A stretch of DNA of 64,000 nucleotides from JAVJUV01 sp040220415 (GCA_040220415.1 JAVJUV010000143.1:1-64000), one strand, 5' to 3'; numbered from the stretch's first letter, positions 7,923-17,937 are shown. Numbers and translations: made by a program. The notes: generated by a model from the sequence alone, not told the origin.

Positions 7923-8449
7923 GAGGCTTCACCCGGCTTGGATTCGGGCGCATCTGCGGTGGCCGTCTCGGGGGCCTTCTCGACAGATGTCGTACCTGTT
8001 TTTTCCGGTCCGCCCGATTCCGCGGCCGCCTTCTGGGCGTCCAGCTTCTCCTGGCCCTTCTTGGCCATGTTGTCCTTGATCTTGCGAACCTGATCGGCAC
8101 GTTCTTCGGTAAGCTTGGCGGTCTCGGGACCGATGGACTTGGCCTTCTCGGAAGGCTTCGCCGATTTTTCCGAAGGCTTTGTCGGATCCCAGCCCTTCGC
8201 GGCGTCCTTCACCGCATCAAGGCCCAGTTCCTTGGCCGAGGTCATCTTCTTGAGGTTCGAAGCCGTCTCACGCATGCCCGATTCGTCAGCCGCATCCTCC
8301 ATGGCCCGCTGGAAATCGCGCGCCATCTTCCGCAGCTTGGCAGTGAACTTGCCAAGCTCGCGAAACATCTTCGTAAAGTCCTTCGGACCCACGAAGATCA
8401 GGGCAAAAACCCCGATTACAAGAAGTTCGCCGATACCGAGATCGAACAT
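7919..8449 (-). CDS. tatB: Twin-arginine translocase subunit TatB
   Basis: A Tat signal-binding partner of TatC. It has an N-terminal membrane helix (MFDLGIGELLVIGVFALIFV) with the TatB-type Glu8, a GP hinge, and an amphipathic helix (KMFRELGKFTAKLRKMARDF). A long charged tail follows, rich in Lys, Glu and Ala, making 176 residues in all. The start is 21 nt after the tatA stop and the end overlaps tatC. Confidence 0.95.
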   Translation of the reverse strand: MFDLGIGELLVIGVFALIFVGPKDFTKMFRELGKFTAKLRKMARDFQRAMEDAADESGMRETASNLKKMTSAKELGLDAVKDAAKGWDPTKPSEKSAKPSEKAKSIGPETAKLTEERADQVRKIKDNMAKKGQEKLDAQKAAAESGGPEKTGTTSVEKAPETATADAPESKPGEAS

Positions 8450-8470
8450 GTCGTGTGACCCGGCCTAATC

Positions 8471-8686
8471 TCAGGCCTTGTCCTTTTCTTCTTCCGGCGT
8501 CACGTCCTTTGCGACGGTCGAAGCCTCGTCCTCGATCTCTTTCTTGCCTTCGTCGACGCCCTTCTTGAACGCGGTGATGCCTTTCCCGACTTCACCCATC
8601 AGCGACGAGATCTTGCCGCGTCCGAAAAGGACCAGCACGACGATTGCGATCAGCAGAAGGCCCGGCAGGCCGATATTGTTCAGCAT
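8471..8686 (-). CDS. tatA: Twin-arginine translocase subunit TatA
   Basis: The pore-forming Tat subunit, 71 residues. A single N-terminal membrane helix (LPGLLLIAIVVLVLFG) is followed by the FGRGK hinge, an amphipathic helix, and an acidic C-terminal tail with EEEKDK. It is the first gene of tatA-tatB-tatC-DUF815, divergent from the WYL regulator across a 178-nt gap. Confidence 0.95.
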   Translation of the reverse strand: MLNNIGLPGLLLIAIVVLVLFGRGKISSLMGEVGKGITAFKKGVDEGKKEIEDEASTVAKDVTPEEEKDKA

Positions 8687-8808
8687 GGCTCTCTCTCCAT
8701 GAAATCCGACCCGCTATGTAGGCACTTCCCCCTGAATAGAAAAGCGTCAAATCAGAGTGACTTGCGCCGCATATTGAGAATCAAGGGCAATTTCCGCATG
8801 CGCGAAAT

Positions 8809-8832
8809 CAACTGACAGGTTAATGTCAGTTG
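8809..8832. promoter_or_regulatory. Perfect 9-bp inverted repeat, likely operator
   Basis: CAACTGACA (8809-8817), a 6-nt spacer and TGTCAGTTG (8824-8832) form a perfect palindrome at the 5' end of the WYL regulator gene, in the gap shared with tatA. The upstream-most possible ATG (8823) lies inside it, which argues for the later start at 8865. Auto-repression by the regulator is a natural reading. Confidence 0.6.
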
Positions 8833-8864
8833 TGATGAGTGCACGGAACCCGAATCAAACCGCG

Positions 8865-9554
8865 ATGCGCCGCACCGACCGCCTGTTCGAACTGATCCAG
8901 ATCCTGCGCGACGGGCGGTTGCATCGCGGTCGCGACCTTGCGGAGCGGTTGGAGGTATCGCTCCGCACCCTCTACCGCGACATGGAGACGCTGATCGCGT
9001 CCGGCATCCCGGTCGAAGGCGAACGCGGGCTCGGCTACATGATGACCGCGCCGATCACGCTGCCCCCGCTGAACCTGACGCTGACCGAACTCGAGGCGCT
9101 CCACCTCGGCCTCGCTGTCGTCACCAAGGCCGCCGACCCGGAACTCCAGCGCGCCGCCAAAACCCTCTCCGAGAAGGTTGATGCCGTGCTGCCCGAAGAT
9201 CGCGCCGCGCCCGCCACAGGCTGGGGCTTCGCCGTCTACCCCTTCGCCGAAGCCGCCCGAGGTTTCGTTCACATGGCGCCCCTGCGCGCGGCGATCCGGT
9301 CGCGGCGCAAGATAGACATTACCTACGCCGCCCCCGACGGAGCCGAAACCCGCCGCCGCCTGCGCCCGCTTCAGATGGAATACTGGGGCCGGGTCTGGAC
9401 GCTGACCTCGTGGTGCGAATTGCGCCAGGACTTCCGTGTATTCCGTGTCGACCGTATCCGCACGCTGGATGTCAGTTTCGACACCTTCCCGGAAGAGCCG
9501 GGGAAAACGCTCGCCGACTACCTCGAACGCATGGACGACTCGTCGTCGAAATGA
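8865..9554 (+). CDS. YafY-type HTH and WYL-domain transcriptional regulator
   Basis: A 229-residue DNA-binding regulator. The N-terminal HTH_11 domain (RRTDRLFELIQILRDG through TLYRDMETL, about 1-50) is followed by a WYL ligand-sensing domain (about 130-215) containing ITYAAPDG, MEYWGRVWTLTSWC and FRVFRVDRI. The start is placed at 8865 because family members begin at MRRTDRLF and the possible ATGs at 8823 and 8835 sit in or beside the operator-like palindrome. No ribosome-binding site stands out at any choice. The gene is convergent with the ABC ATPase gene (6 nt apart). The ligand is unknown. Confidence 0.85.
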   Translation: MRRTDRLFELIQILRDGRLHRGRDLAERLEVSLRTLYRDMETLIASGIPVEGERGLGYMMTAPITLPPLNLTLTELEALHLGLAVVTKAADPELQRAAKTLSEKVDAVLPEDRAAPATGWGFAVYPFAEAARGFVHMAPLRAAIRSRRKIDITYAAPDGAETRRRLRPLQMEYWGRVWTLTSWCELRQDFRVFRVDRIRTLDVSFDTFPEEPGKTLADYLERMDDSSSK

Positions 9555-9560
9555 CCGCCC

Positions 9561-10649
9561 TCAGTCCGCCGTCTTCGGAAAGACAAAGCAACGCCCACGC
9601 CGGATCATCAGCCAAAGCGCGGTCCCGGCTTTCGGCAGAAAGACCGAGGGAACGCTGGCCTTCAGCAGAGCGCCATCGCTCTCCATCTGGAACTCCACCA
9701 GGCTCTCCGACCCCATGAAGCGCGACCTGATGACGACGCCGCGTGCCGGCGTCCCGTCTTCCGTGGTCGGGTTCGGACCCCGACCGTCACGGTCGAAGTC
9801 GATCCGCAGATGCTGCGGGCGGATCACGATCTCCACCTCGGTGCCGTCCGGAAACCCCGGCGCAAGAAAGGCGCCAAAGGGCGTGTCGGTCAGGGCACCG
9901 TGAACCACGCCGCGTATCACGTTGATATCACTAAAAAATGCGGCAGCCTGACGATCCACGGGGGCGTTGTATACGTTGTAGGGGGCGCCACGCTGAATGA
10001 TCCGGCCCTCGCGCATCAGTGCAATCTCGTCGGCCATGCGCATGGCCTCGTCAGGCTCATGCGTCACCAGCAGAACCGCCGCGCCCTCTTCCTTCAGGAT
10101 CTCCAGCGTTTCGTCGCGGATACCGTCCCGCAGCCGGTTGTCCAGACCCGAGAACGGCTCGTCCATCAGCATGATCCGGGGCTTCGGCGCAATCGCGCGG
10201 GCCAGCGCCACGCGCTGCTGTTCGCCGCCCGACAACTCGTGCGGATGCGCATCCGCAAAGCTCTCCAGATGCACGCGTTCCAGCATTTCCTCGGCCCGGC
10301 GGCGCTTTTCGGCCTTCGTGCCGCGCAACCCGAACGACACGTTGTCGGCCACGGTCATATGCGGGAACAAAGCGAAGTCCTGGAACATCAGCCCGATCTG
10401 GCGCGCTTCTGGTTGCAGATGGATATGATCGTCCGACATGACGCGGCCATCGACGGTAACCCGGCCGCTATCCTGCCGGTCGACGCCCGCGATGATCCGC
10501 AGCGTCGTCGACTTGCCACAGCCCGACGGCCCCAGAAGACAGGTGACCTGGCCGGGCCCGATCGAAAGCGAGACATCGGATACCACCTCGCGCCCGCCAA
10601 AACGGCGCGTCAGCCCCTCAACGATCAAACCCTTGCCGGTATGCGTCAC
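9561..10649 (-). CDS. FbpC/PotA-like ABC transporter ATPase (orphan)
   Basis: The nucleotide-binding subunit of an ABC importer of the iron/thiamine/polyamine class, 362 residues. Walker A GPSGCGKST (about 38-46), Q-loop FQDFALFPH, signature LSGGEQQRVALARA, Walker B IMLMDEP and the H-loop VTHEP are all present. They are followed by a TOBE-type C-terminal domain (about 240-355). The start is taken as GTG at 10649 (AGG 4 nt upstream); a TTG at 10664 is possible. No permease or binding-protein gene is adjacent, so the substrate cannot be inferred from context. Confidence 0.85.
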   Translation of the reverse strand: MTHTGKGLIVEGLTRRFGGREVVSDVSLSIGPGQVTCLLGPSGCGKSTTLRIIAGVDRQDSGRVTVDGRVMSDDHIHLQPEARQIGLMFQDFALFPHMTVADNVSFGLRGTKAEKRRRAEEMLERVHLESFADAHPHELSGGEQQRVALARAIAPKPRIMLMDEPFSGLDNRLRDGIRDETLEILKEEGAAVLLVTHEPDEAMRMADEIALMREGRIIQRGAPYNVYNAPVDRQAAAFFSDINVIRGVVHGALTDTPFGAFLAPGFPDGTEVEIVIRPQHLRIDFDRDGRGPNPTTEDGTPARGVVIRSRFMGSESLVEFQMESDGALLKASVPSVFLPKAGTALWLMIRRGRCFVFPKTAD

Positions 10650-11058
10650 GCTGCCTGCCCTCAAATCCCGAGCGAAGGACTCGGAATTACGTCAGGCGGG
10701 ATAGCAACGCCAGCGCCCGCTCGCAAGTCCGCCGCATTGCCGCACCGGGCGGCGTGACCGGAACGCCCGGGCGTTACCGGGCCAAGACAATGGCAGCGCG
10801 CGTTGTCGAAGCTGGCCAAGATCGAGATCAGGCTGCAATGGACCTGAACCGCCGTATTGTCCGACGCGCTGTCAAAGTCGATAAAACCATGGTGACTCGC
10901 CGGCCCCGGCCGCGCCACCCCGCCTCAGCACGCGGAAACCGTCAGGAAAATCGCGCTTGTCGCTTTTGCAGGTGAAGACATATGCCCATTGCCGCGTGCA
11001 AGAAGCCGTTTTCATCTGACTTCGATCAAAGGTCAAAGCTCCGGGAAGCCGGCAGGTC
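10650..11058. other. Intergenic stretch without a recognised gene
   Basis: Lies between the start of the ABC ATPase and the end of the SDR gene, both leftward. The ATPase promoter should be here. A 14-bp self-complementary GC palindrome (AACGCCCGGGCGTT, 10762-10775) is present. Open frames in this stretch lack family features or good start sites. Confidence 0.5.
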
Positions 11059-11838
11059 TCAAAGCGTGGAGTTCACGCCGCCGCCGTCCAGCAAGATGTT
11101 CTGCCCCACGATGAATCCGGCGTGAACCGAGCAGAGGAAGGCACAGGTCGCCCCGAATTCCTCTGCCGTGCCATAGCGCCCCACCGGCAGCGAGGCTTCG
11201 CGCCGCGCGCGCGCCTCTTCCAGCGTGATGCCCTCGCGCTTGGCCACGCCGGCGTCCAGCGCATCCGCTCTATCGGTCGCGTGAATGCCGGGCAGCAGGT
11301 TGTTGATCGTCACACCCTTGCCCGCCACCTGCCGAGATGTTCCGGCGACATAGCCTGTCAGTCCGGCCCGCGCCGAGTTCGACAACCCCAACGCCGCGAT
11401 CGGCGCCTTTACCGATTGCGAGGTGATGTTCACGACACGGCCCCAGCCGCGATCCATCATGCCCGGCACCAGCGCCCTGATCAGCGCGATCGGTGTCAGC
11501 ATGTTCGCATCCAGCGCCTTGATGAAGTCCTCGCGCTCCCAGTCGGTCCACATCCCCGGCGGCGGGCCACCGGCGTTGTTCACCAGGATATCGACCTGGC
11601 CGGCCTCTTCCAGAACCTTCGCACGGCCCTCTTCGGAAGTGATGTCGGCGGCAACCGCCGTCACCTCGACCCCGTATTTCGACCGGATCTCTTCCACGGC
11701 GGCCGCCAGCGCCTCTGCGCCGCGCGCGTTCATCACCAGATTCACGCCTGCCCCGGCAAGCGCCTCGGCGCAACCGCGGCCCAATCCCTTGGACGATGCG
11801 CAGACAAGCGCGCGCTTTCCCTTGATCCCCAGATCCAT
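11059..11838 (-). CDS. SDR-family oxidoreductase with altered active site
   Basis: A FabG-like short-chain dehydrogenase of 259 residues. The cofactor motif is ASSKGLGRG (about 14-22), with NNAGG and a C-terminal GQNILLDGGG. A Ser is present in VNITSQS, but where the catalytic Tyr-x3-Lys is expected the sequence reads SNSAR just before AGLTG. Tyr is therefore replaced by Ser and Lys by Arg. Related divergent SDRs carry similar changes, so the reaction may differ or be absent. A GGGAGG site precedes the start at 11838. Substrate unknown. Confidence 0.82.
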   Translation of the reverse strand: MDLGIKGKRALVCASSKGLGRGCAEALAGAGVNLVMNARGAEALAAAVEEIRSKYGVEVTAVAADITSEEGRAKVLEEAGQVDILVNNAGGPPPGMWTDWEREDFIKALDANMLTPIALIRALVPGMMDRGWGRVVNITSQSVKAPIAALGLSNSARAGLTGYVAGTSRQVAGKGVTINNLLPGIHATDRADALDAGVAKREGITLEEARARREASLPVGRYGTAEEFGATCAFLCSVHAGFIVGQNILLDGGGVNSTL

Positions 11839-11904
11839 CGCTCAGGTCCCTCCCGATTTCCGTGACGGCAGACACCTAGCAGCCTCAGCGCCGAGGGCAA
11901 CGCC

Positions 11905-12477
11905 TCAATCGGCGACGATGGCGATATCGGCCGTGTAAGCCGTGTCGGTCGGCAGATCGGTCCCCAGGCCCGAGACCATTTCCGCGTTGGGCCCGAAGAA
12001 TGCCGTCGGCGCCGTGCCGTTGATCGTGCGCGGCACGCCGTCGATCGTCACCGTTCCGTCCACGTCCAGATTGAATGAAGTGCCGATGTTGGTCGCGCCG
12101 AATACCAGACTTCCTCCGACCGGCGATCCCGTGCCAGTCGGGTTATTGCTTGCATTCAGTGCCGTTTGAAAGAACCCGGTCCCGGTCCCGCTGATCGACG
12201 CTGGCGCACCGAAATTCGCGGTCAGGTTCGCCGTGCCCACGACGCCGGTGCTAGAGGTATCAAAGTCGTCGGCCACGATTACGACCCCCTGGTATGTCGC
12301 TCCCGGGGCCGCCGGCAGCGCCGGGGTTTGCGCCAGTGGTTGAAGCTGCGTCGTCAGGCGATCCGCTTCGTTGACCAGATTGACGAATTCCGGCGTGAAT
12401 CCGAACTGGGTTCCGCCTCCGCAGGCAGAGAGCGACAAGGCAGCAAAGGCAAGAAGAGCGGCGGATGATCGCATCAT
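11905..12477 (-). CDS. Beta-rich lipoprotein, function unknown
   Basis: A 190-residue protein whose signal peptide ends in a lipobox, LSAC (Cys about residue 19), so it is predicted to be lipid-anchored. The mature part is rich in Gly, Thr, Asn and Ala with alternating beta pattern (VVGTANLTANFG, GFFQTALNAS, GTVTIDGVPRTING). It resembles the small beta-barrel lipobox proteins related to transferrin-binding-protein barrels, but the match is by pattern only. The start at 12477 has GGAG 8 nt upstream. Monocistronic as far as can be seen. Confidence 0.75.
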   Translation of the reverse strand: MMRSSAALLAFAALSLSACGGGTQFGFTPEFVNLVNEADRLTTQLQPLAQTPALPAAPGATYQGVVIVADDFDTSSTGVVGTANLTANFGAPASISGTGTGFFQTALNASNNPTGTGSPVGGSLVFGATNIGTSFNLDVDGTVTIDGVPRTINGTAPTAFFGPNAEMVSGLGTDLPTDTAYTADIAIVAD

Positions 12478-12580
12478 GAAACGAGCTCCCAGGCAACGCC
12501 CCCAACGCCAACAATTTCAGAAAGCGCAGCGAAGGCAAGTCATTTCCGTAAACTCAGCATGTTGCCGCCAGAGTGGAAGC

Positions 12581-12952
12581 TCAAGCCATCGGCGCCATGA
12601 AGAAACTCTCCCGAACGATCTTCCCATCCGCAACCTCGTACACAGCCACTTCCTTCGCCTTCCATCGCTGGCCGGTGTTTCTGTCCGTGGTGTCGATATC
12701 GAATATAACGCTGAAACTGTCGCCGTTAACGAACGGCCCTTCAAGCTCGGCACTGTGAACCTCGAAATGCCGGTTCCACCAATCGTGCTTCGCTTCAATT
12801 CCCGCGCGACCTTCGGTTACCGGGCTTTGCCCGTCTGGCGCCATCGGTTCCACCGATACGGCGTTTTCCGCGTACAACTCGTGCAACCCCTGCGCCTCGG
12901 TATGATTTCTACAATGCTCGCAAAGCTTTTCGGCGATTTCCCGGGTGTTCAT
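12581..12952 (-). CDS. SnoaL-like / NTF2-fold protein
   Basis: A 123-residue cone-fold protein of the SnoaL/NTF2-like type: an N-terminal helix, LHELYAENAV, and a beta-rich second half (FSVIFDIDTT, AKEVAVYEVADGKIVRESFF). These small domains act as isomerases, hydratases or binding modules; nothing here points to a substrate. The start is well supported by AAGGAG upstream. Divergent from prfC. Confidence 0.78.
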   Translation of the reverse strand: MNTREIAEKLCEHCRNHTEAQGLHELYAENAVSVEPMAPDGQSPVTEGRAGIEAKHDWWNRHFEVHSAELEGPFVNGDSFSVIFDIDTTDRNTGQRWKAKEVAVYEVADGKIVRESFFMAPMA

Positions 12953-13100
12953 GATCTTTCTCCTTTCGGTGTGTCCACTCGTCCGGCCTCAATCTTTTTG
13001 TTCACTCTTTGTTCTCAAAATGACATGCAATCCCCGACCCCGTCAATCCCGCAAATCGGAACGATTGCTTGTGCCACTCAGGCCGACTATATGCCCGCCC

Positions 13101-14711
<1,611 letters not shown>

Positions 14712-14750
14712 CGGCAAGCGCCACGAAGGTGCTTATACCTTTTCGGGTGT

Positions 14751-14822
14751 CCCTTCTTCTTTTCCCAAATACTCCGGGGAGCGCGAGGGGCAGCGCCCCT
14801 CGCCCACAGCCGCAGGCGCGAC
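14751..14822 (-). repeat. Dispersed intergenic hairpin repeat, copy 2
   Basis: The minus strand reads GCC-TGC-GGC, then a 9-bp perfect hairpin (14783-14803, loop of 3), then a GGAGTATTTGGG block and AAAAGAAGAAGGG. The element is antisense to both flanking genes (prfC and the hydrolase), unlike the other copies, so it is not simply a terminator of the upstream gene. Confidence 0.7.
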
Positions 14823-14877
14823 GGAAATCCCGGGCACCTGCGTTCAATAGAACGGGGGTGACAAGGAGAACCCGCCA

Positions 14878-15690
14878 ATGCGCCTGATCCTGGTCCTTCT
14901 CGGCCTGCTCGCCGCCAGCGCCGCTACTGCGGAACCACGACAGACACGAAACCTGTCCTATGGCCCCGCCCCCGAAAACCGTCTCGACGTCTACACCGAC
15001 ACTTCCAACCAGGCCGCGCCCGTTCTCGTCATGCTCCACGGCGGAGGCTGGAAGCGCGGATCCAAGTCCATGCCGGGCGTCTGGAAGGACAAGGTCGCCT
15101 GGTGGGTGCCGCGCGGTTACGTCTTCGTCTCGGTCGAAACCCGGCTGCTGCCCCAGGCGCGCCCCGACGAACAGGTCCAGGATTTCGCCCGCGCCGTCGC
15201 CTTCGTACAGGCAAACGCCGCGTCCTGGGGCGGTGACGCTTCGCGCGTCGTTCTGATGGGTCATTCCGCGGGCGCGCACATCGCGGCGCTTCTGGCCGGC
15301 GACGGCGATCTGCGCCGGAGCTTCGGGATTGCCCCGCTTCGCGGCGCCGTCGCGCTCGATTCCGGCGCGCTCGATCTCGAAGCGGTCATGACGGCGCGGC
15401 ACTTCGAGCTCTACGATGACGCCTTCGGCGCCGACCCCGCCTATTGGGCGCAGGTGTCACCGATCCGCCGTTTGTCTTCCGACACGTCACCCGTTCTCGC
15501 CGTCTGCTCGTCCCGACGGCTCCGTGTCTGCGGCGAGGCCCGTGACTACGCCCGCGCCGCCGCCCGAAAAGGGGTCAGGGTCACCGTCATGCCCGTCGCC
15601 TTGTCGCACGGCAGGATCAACGGCGACCTCGGCCAGCCCTCGCCCTATACCGAGGCGGTATCGGACTGGATCGCAGACAAGGTGCGCTGA
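14878..15690 (+). CDS. Secreted alpha/beta hydrolase (esterase-like)
   Basis: A 270-residue hydrolase with an N-terminal signal peptide (about 1-20, LLAASAATA). The oxyanion motif HGGGW (about 54-58) is typical of carboxylesterase and arylformamidase-like enzymes. The nucleophile elbow is GHSAGAH (Ser about residue 129), and the likely acid and His lie in the C-terminal part (ALSHGRING). A strong AAGGAG site precedes the ATG. Probably a periplasmic esterase; the substrate is unknown. Confidence 0.85.
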   Translation: MRLILVLLGLLAASAATAEPRQTRNLSYGPAPENRLDVYTDTSNQAAPVLVMLHGGGWKRGSKSMPGVWKDKVAWWVPRGYVFVSVETRLLPQARPDEQVQDFARAVAFVQANAASWGGDASRVVLMGHSAGAHIAALLAGDGDLRRSFGIAPLRGAVALDSGALDLEAVMTARHFELYDDAFGADPAYWAQVSPIRRLSSDTSPVLAVCSSRRLRVCGEARDYARAAARKGVRVTVMPVALSHGRINGDLGQPSPYTEAVSDWIADKVR

Positions 15691-15758
15691 CCGATCGGCC
15701 CGGACAGTGGCACCGCGCCCAAATACCGCCACAATGCCTTGATTTAAAACGCCACTAA

Positions 15759-15777
15759 CGATGGGGGCACACCATCG
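15759..15777. promoter_or_regulatory. Inverted repeat upstream of the hydroxylase-creatininase gene
   Basis: CGATGG (15759-15764), a 7-nt spacer and CCATCG (15772-15777). It could be a leader hairpin or an operator 31 nt before the ATG. No regulator gene is adjacent. Confidence 0.35.
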
Positions 15778-15807
15778 CTGCCGGACGAATTGGCGACGAG
15801 GCACGAT

Positions 15808-17622
15808 ATGTTCATGGACACGGCTTTGGGAAGCACGCTGGCGGCCTGGATGGCCCCGCTTCTGCCCTCGCAGAAGGCGTTCTACATCTACCTCCTCTGC
15901 GCCTTCGTAATCGCCGGCGGCTCATGGCTCTACTTTTCCCACCGCGAGGAAAACGCGCGACCCGACGGCGTCGAGAAAGGCTTTCTGGCCTGGGTCTTCG
16001 ACCCGCGCATCTGGTTCCACCGCTCGGCCAAGCAGGACTACCTGTACTTCGTCCTGAACGCGCTGATCTACTACGGGATCGTCGCGCAACTTCTTGTTTC
16101 GGGACACATTTTCTTCAACGCCTTCGGCAACGGGCTGGAATGGGCCTTCGGACACCAGGACAGCCCCGTCTTCGCGCCTTCGCCCCTGACCGCCGCCGCC
16201 TATACGCTGGCCGTCGTGCTTGCCATCGACCTTGCCGTCTGGACCACCCATTACCTGCAACACAAGATCGTCGTTCTCTGGCAGTTCCACCAGGTCCACC
16301 ACTCCGCCGAGGTTCTGACGCCGGCCACGGTCTACCGGATGCACCCGGTGGATCTCTTCTTCACTGGCATCGTCACGACCGCGCTCATCGGTCTTGCACT
16401 GGCGGGCTTCACCTACCTCACGCAGGCCCAGCCCGCCGAGATCACGGTGATGAATGTCAACGTCCTGATCTTCACCTTCTACCTCGTGGGCTACAACCTG
16501 CGGCATTCGCACATCTGGCTCGGATATCCGCAATGGCTGTCCCACATCCTGATCAGCCCCGCCATGCATCAGGTCCACCACTCGGTCGACCGCAAGCACT
16601 GGGACAAGAACATGGGTCTGATTTTCGCGGTCTGGGATTGGCTCTTCGGCACGCTCTATGTGCCCAAGGGCTATGAGAAACTGCAGTTCGGCATCAGTCG
16701 CGAGGAACCCAACCCGTTCGGGTCGGTCCTGGAATTCTACGTCAAACCCTTTCGCATGGCCTGGGTCGAACTCGCCAGGGGCAGGCCCGGCCTGGCGCGA
16801 AGGTTCGGCATCGTCGCCCTGATCGGCGCGCTCGCCTTCGGCGTCGTGATGGTCCGCAACTCGGGCGACGTCGCGGCAGCCGGTCGCGCGCTGCCTTCGC
16901 TCCACCTCGAAGACCTGACCTGGACCGAAGTCGACCGGGCACTGACCGACGGCTTCGATACCGTGATCATTCCCACGGGCGGAACCGAGCAGAACGGTCC
17001 GCATGTCATCCTGGGCAAGCATAACTACATCGTCCGCGAAACCGCGGGACGTATCGCGCAGCGTCTCGGCGGCGCACTGGTCGCGCCGGTGATCGCCCAC
17101 GTCCCCGAGGGCGAAACCGGCGACACACCCACCGGCCACATGCGATGGGCGGGCACCGTCAGCCTGCCGGACGACGTCTTCGCCGATGTCCTGGAACACA
17201 CGGCGCGCAGCATGGCGACCCACGGTTTCAAGCGGATCATCTTCATCGGCGACAGCCAGGGCAACCAGGTGCCGCAGCAGGTTGTGGCAGCCGCCCTGTC
17301 GGCTGAGTGGCGCGACCGGGGTATCCGGGTTCTTCACGTCGGGGCCTACTATGCGGAAAACGGTCAGCAGGCCGCTCTCGAAGCCCAGGGCTACGACGCC
17401 CCCCGGATCGGCGAGCATGCCGGCATCCGCGACACCTCCGAACTCCTCGCCGTGCATCCGGACGGAGTGCGCGCGAACCCGGTCCTGCCGCCGCCGGGCG
17501 CGGACCCCGGTTACAACGGCGCCCCTTCCGAGGCGACACGCCAGATCGGAGAACGCATGTTGGATCTGAAGGTCGAGGCAGCACTCGCGGAAATCGAACG
17601 CTTGACGACCGGCGGAAGTTGA
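15808..17622 (+). CDS. Membrane sterol-desaturase/fatty-acid hydroxylase fused to a creatininase-family domain
   Basis: A 604-residue two-part protein. Residues ~20-310 are a multi-pass diiron hydroxylase of the sterol-desaturase superfamily, with histidine motifs HYLQH (148-152), HQVHH (161-165), RHSH (232-235) and HQVHH (254-258). A further membrane helix (about 333-348) leads to a creatininase-like amidohydrolase domain (about 365-595). In that domain the EQHGPH-type motif reads EQNGPH (394-399), the following Asp ligand site reads KHN, and the NGHGGN-type motif reads GDSQGN (481-486). EHAG (536-539) is kept. GAGG 6 nt before the ATG at 15808 decides the start. Function unknown. Confidence 0.85.
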   Translation: MFMDTALGSTLAAWMAPLLPSQKAFYIYLLCAFVIAGGSWLYFSHREENARPDGVEKGFLAWVFDPRIWFHRSAKQDYLYFVLNALIYYGIVAQLLVSGHIFFNAFGNGLEWAFGHQDSPVFAPSPLTAAAYTLAVVLAIDLAVWTTHYLQHKIVVLWQFHQVHHSAEVLTPATVYRMHPVDLFFTGIVTTALIGLALAGFTYLTQAQPAEITVMNVNVLIFTFYLVGYNLRHSHIWLGYPQWLSHILISPAMHQVHHSVDRKHWDKNMGLIFAVWDWLFGTLYVPKGYEKLQFGISREEPNPFGSVLEFYVKPFRMAWVELARGRPGLARRFGIVALIGALAFGVVMVRNSGDVAAAGRALPSLHLEDLTWTEVDRALTDGFDTVIIPTGGTEQNGPHVILGKHNYIVRETAGRIAQRLGGALVAPVIAHVPEGETGDTPTGHMRWAGTVSLPDDVFADVLEHTARSMATHGFKRIIFIGDSQGNQVPQQVVAAALSAEWRDRGIRVLHVGAYYAENGQQAALEAQGYDAPRIGEHAGIRDTSELLAVHPDGVRANPVLPPPGADPGYNGAPSEATRQIGERMLDLKVEAALAEIERLTTGGS

Positions 17623-17641
17623 CGTTGCGACGTTAACCTTC

Positions 17642-17650
17642 TGTGGATAA
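17642..17650 (-). promoter_or_regulatory. Perfect DnaA-box 9-mer (1)
   Basis: TGTGGATAA on the plus strand, which is TTATCCACA on the minus strand, the consensus DnaA box. Confidence 0.5.
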
Positions 17651-17908
17651 GTCTGTTGAAGTAATTTCCCGCAATGCCAATAGCTTCCGCGGTGTTGGTC
17701 ATGCTTCCGACACGCGCCACCTAACTCCGCGTGAAACGCGTGCGCTGGTCGCTCCGGCAACCGGAAAACAGACGCCAAATCAGGATTCGCGGACGATCGG
17801 GTCATTTTCTCAGCAAAATGACAACTTCGACTGCTGACTACATTTGCAGCACAAAAAGGAAACAATCGCACGAAATCGTGCGCATTGATCACCTTTCGTC
17901 GCAGGTTA

Positions 17909-17937
17909 TTGACGCGCCCACCAGCATCCACTACCTG
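17909..17937 (+). promoter_or_regulatory. Candidate sigma-70-type promoter of the helicase gene
   Basis: TTGACG (17909-17914), a 17-nt spacer and TACCTG (17932-17937). The -35 is good and the -10 poor. It would give a leader of about 90 nt before the ATG at 18036. Confidence 0.3.

Noticed and set aside
10762..10775. Perfect GC palindrome AACGCCCGGGCGTT in the gap before the ABC ATPase
   Set aside because: It has no spacer, so it would not form a stable hairpin loop, and it does not sit at a clear promoter position; in GC-rich DNA such a site can arise by chance.
10661..10918. Short frame (85 codons) upstream of the ABC ATPase
   Set aside because: No ribosome-binding site, signal or domain, and it would run through the expected promoter region.
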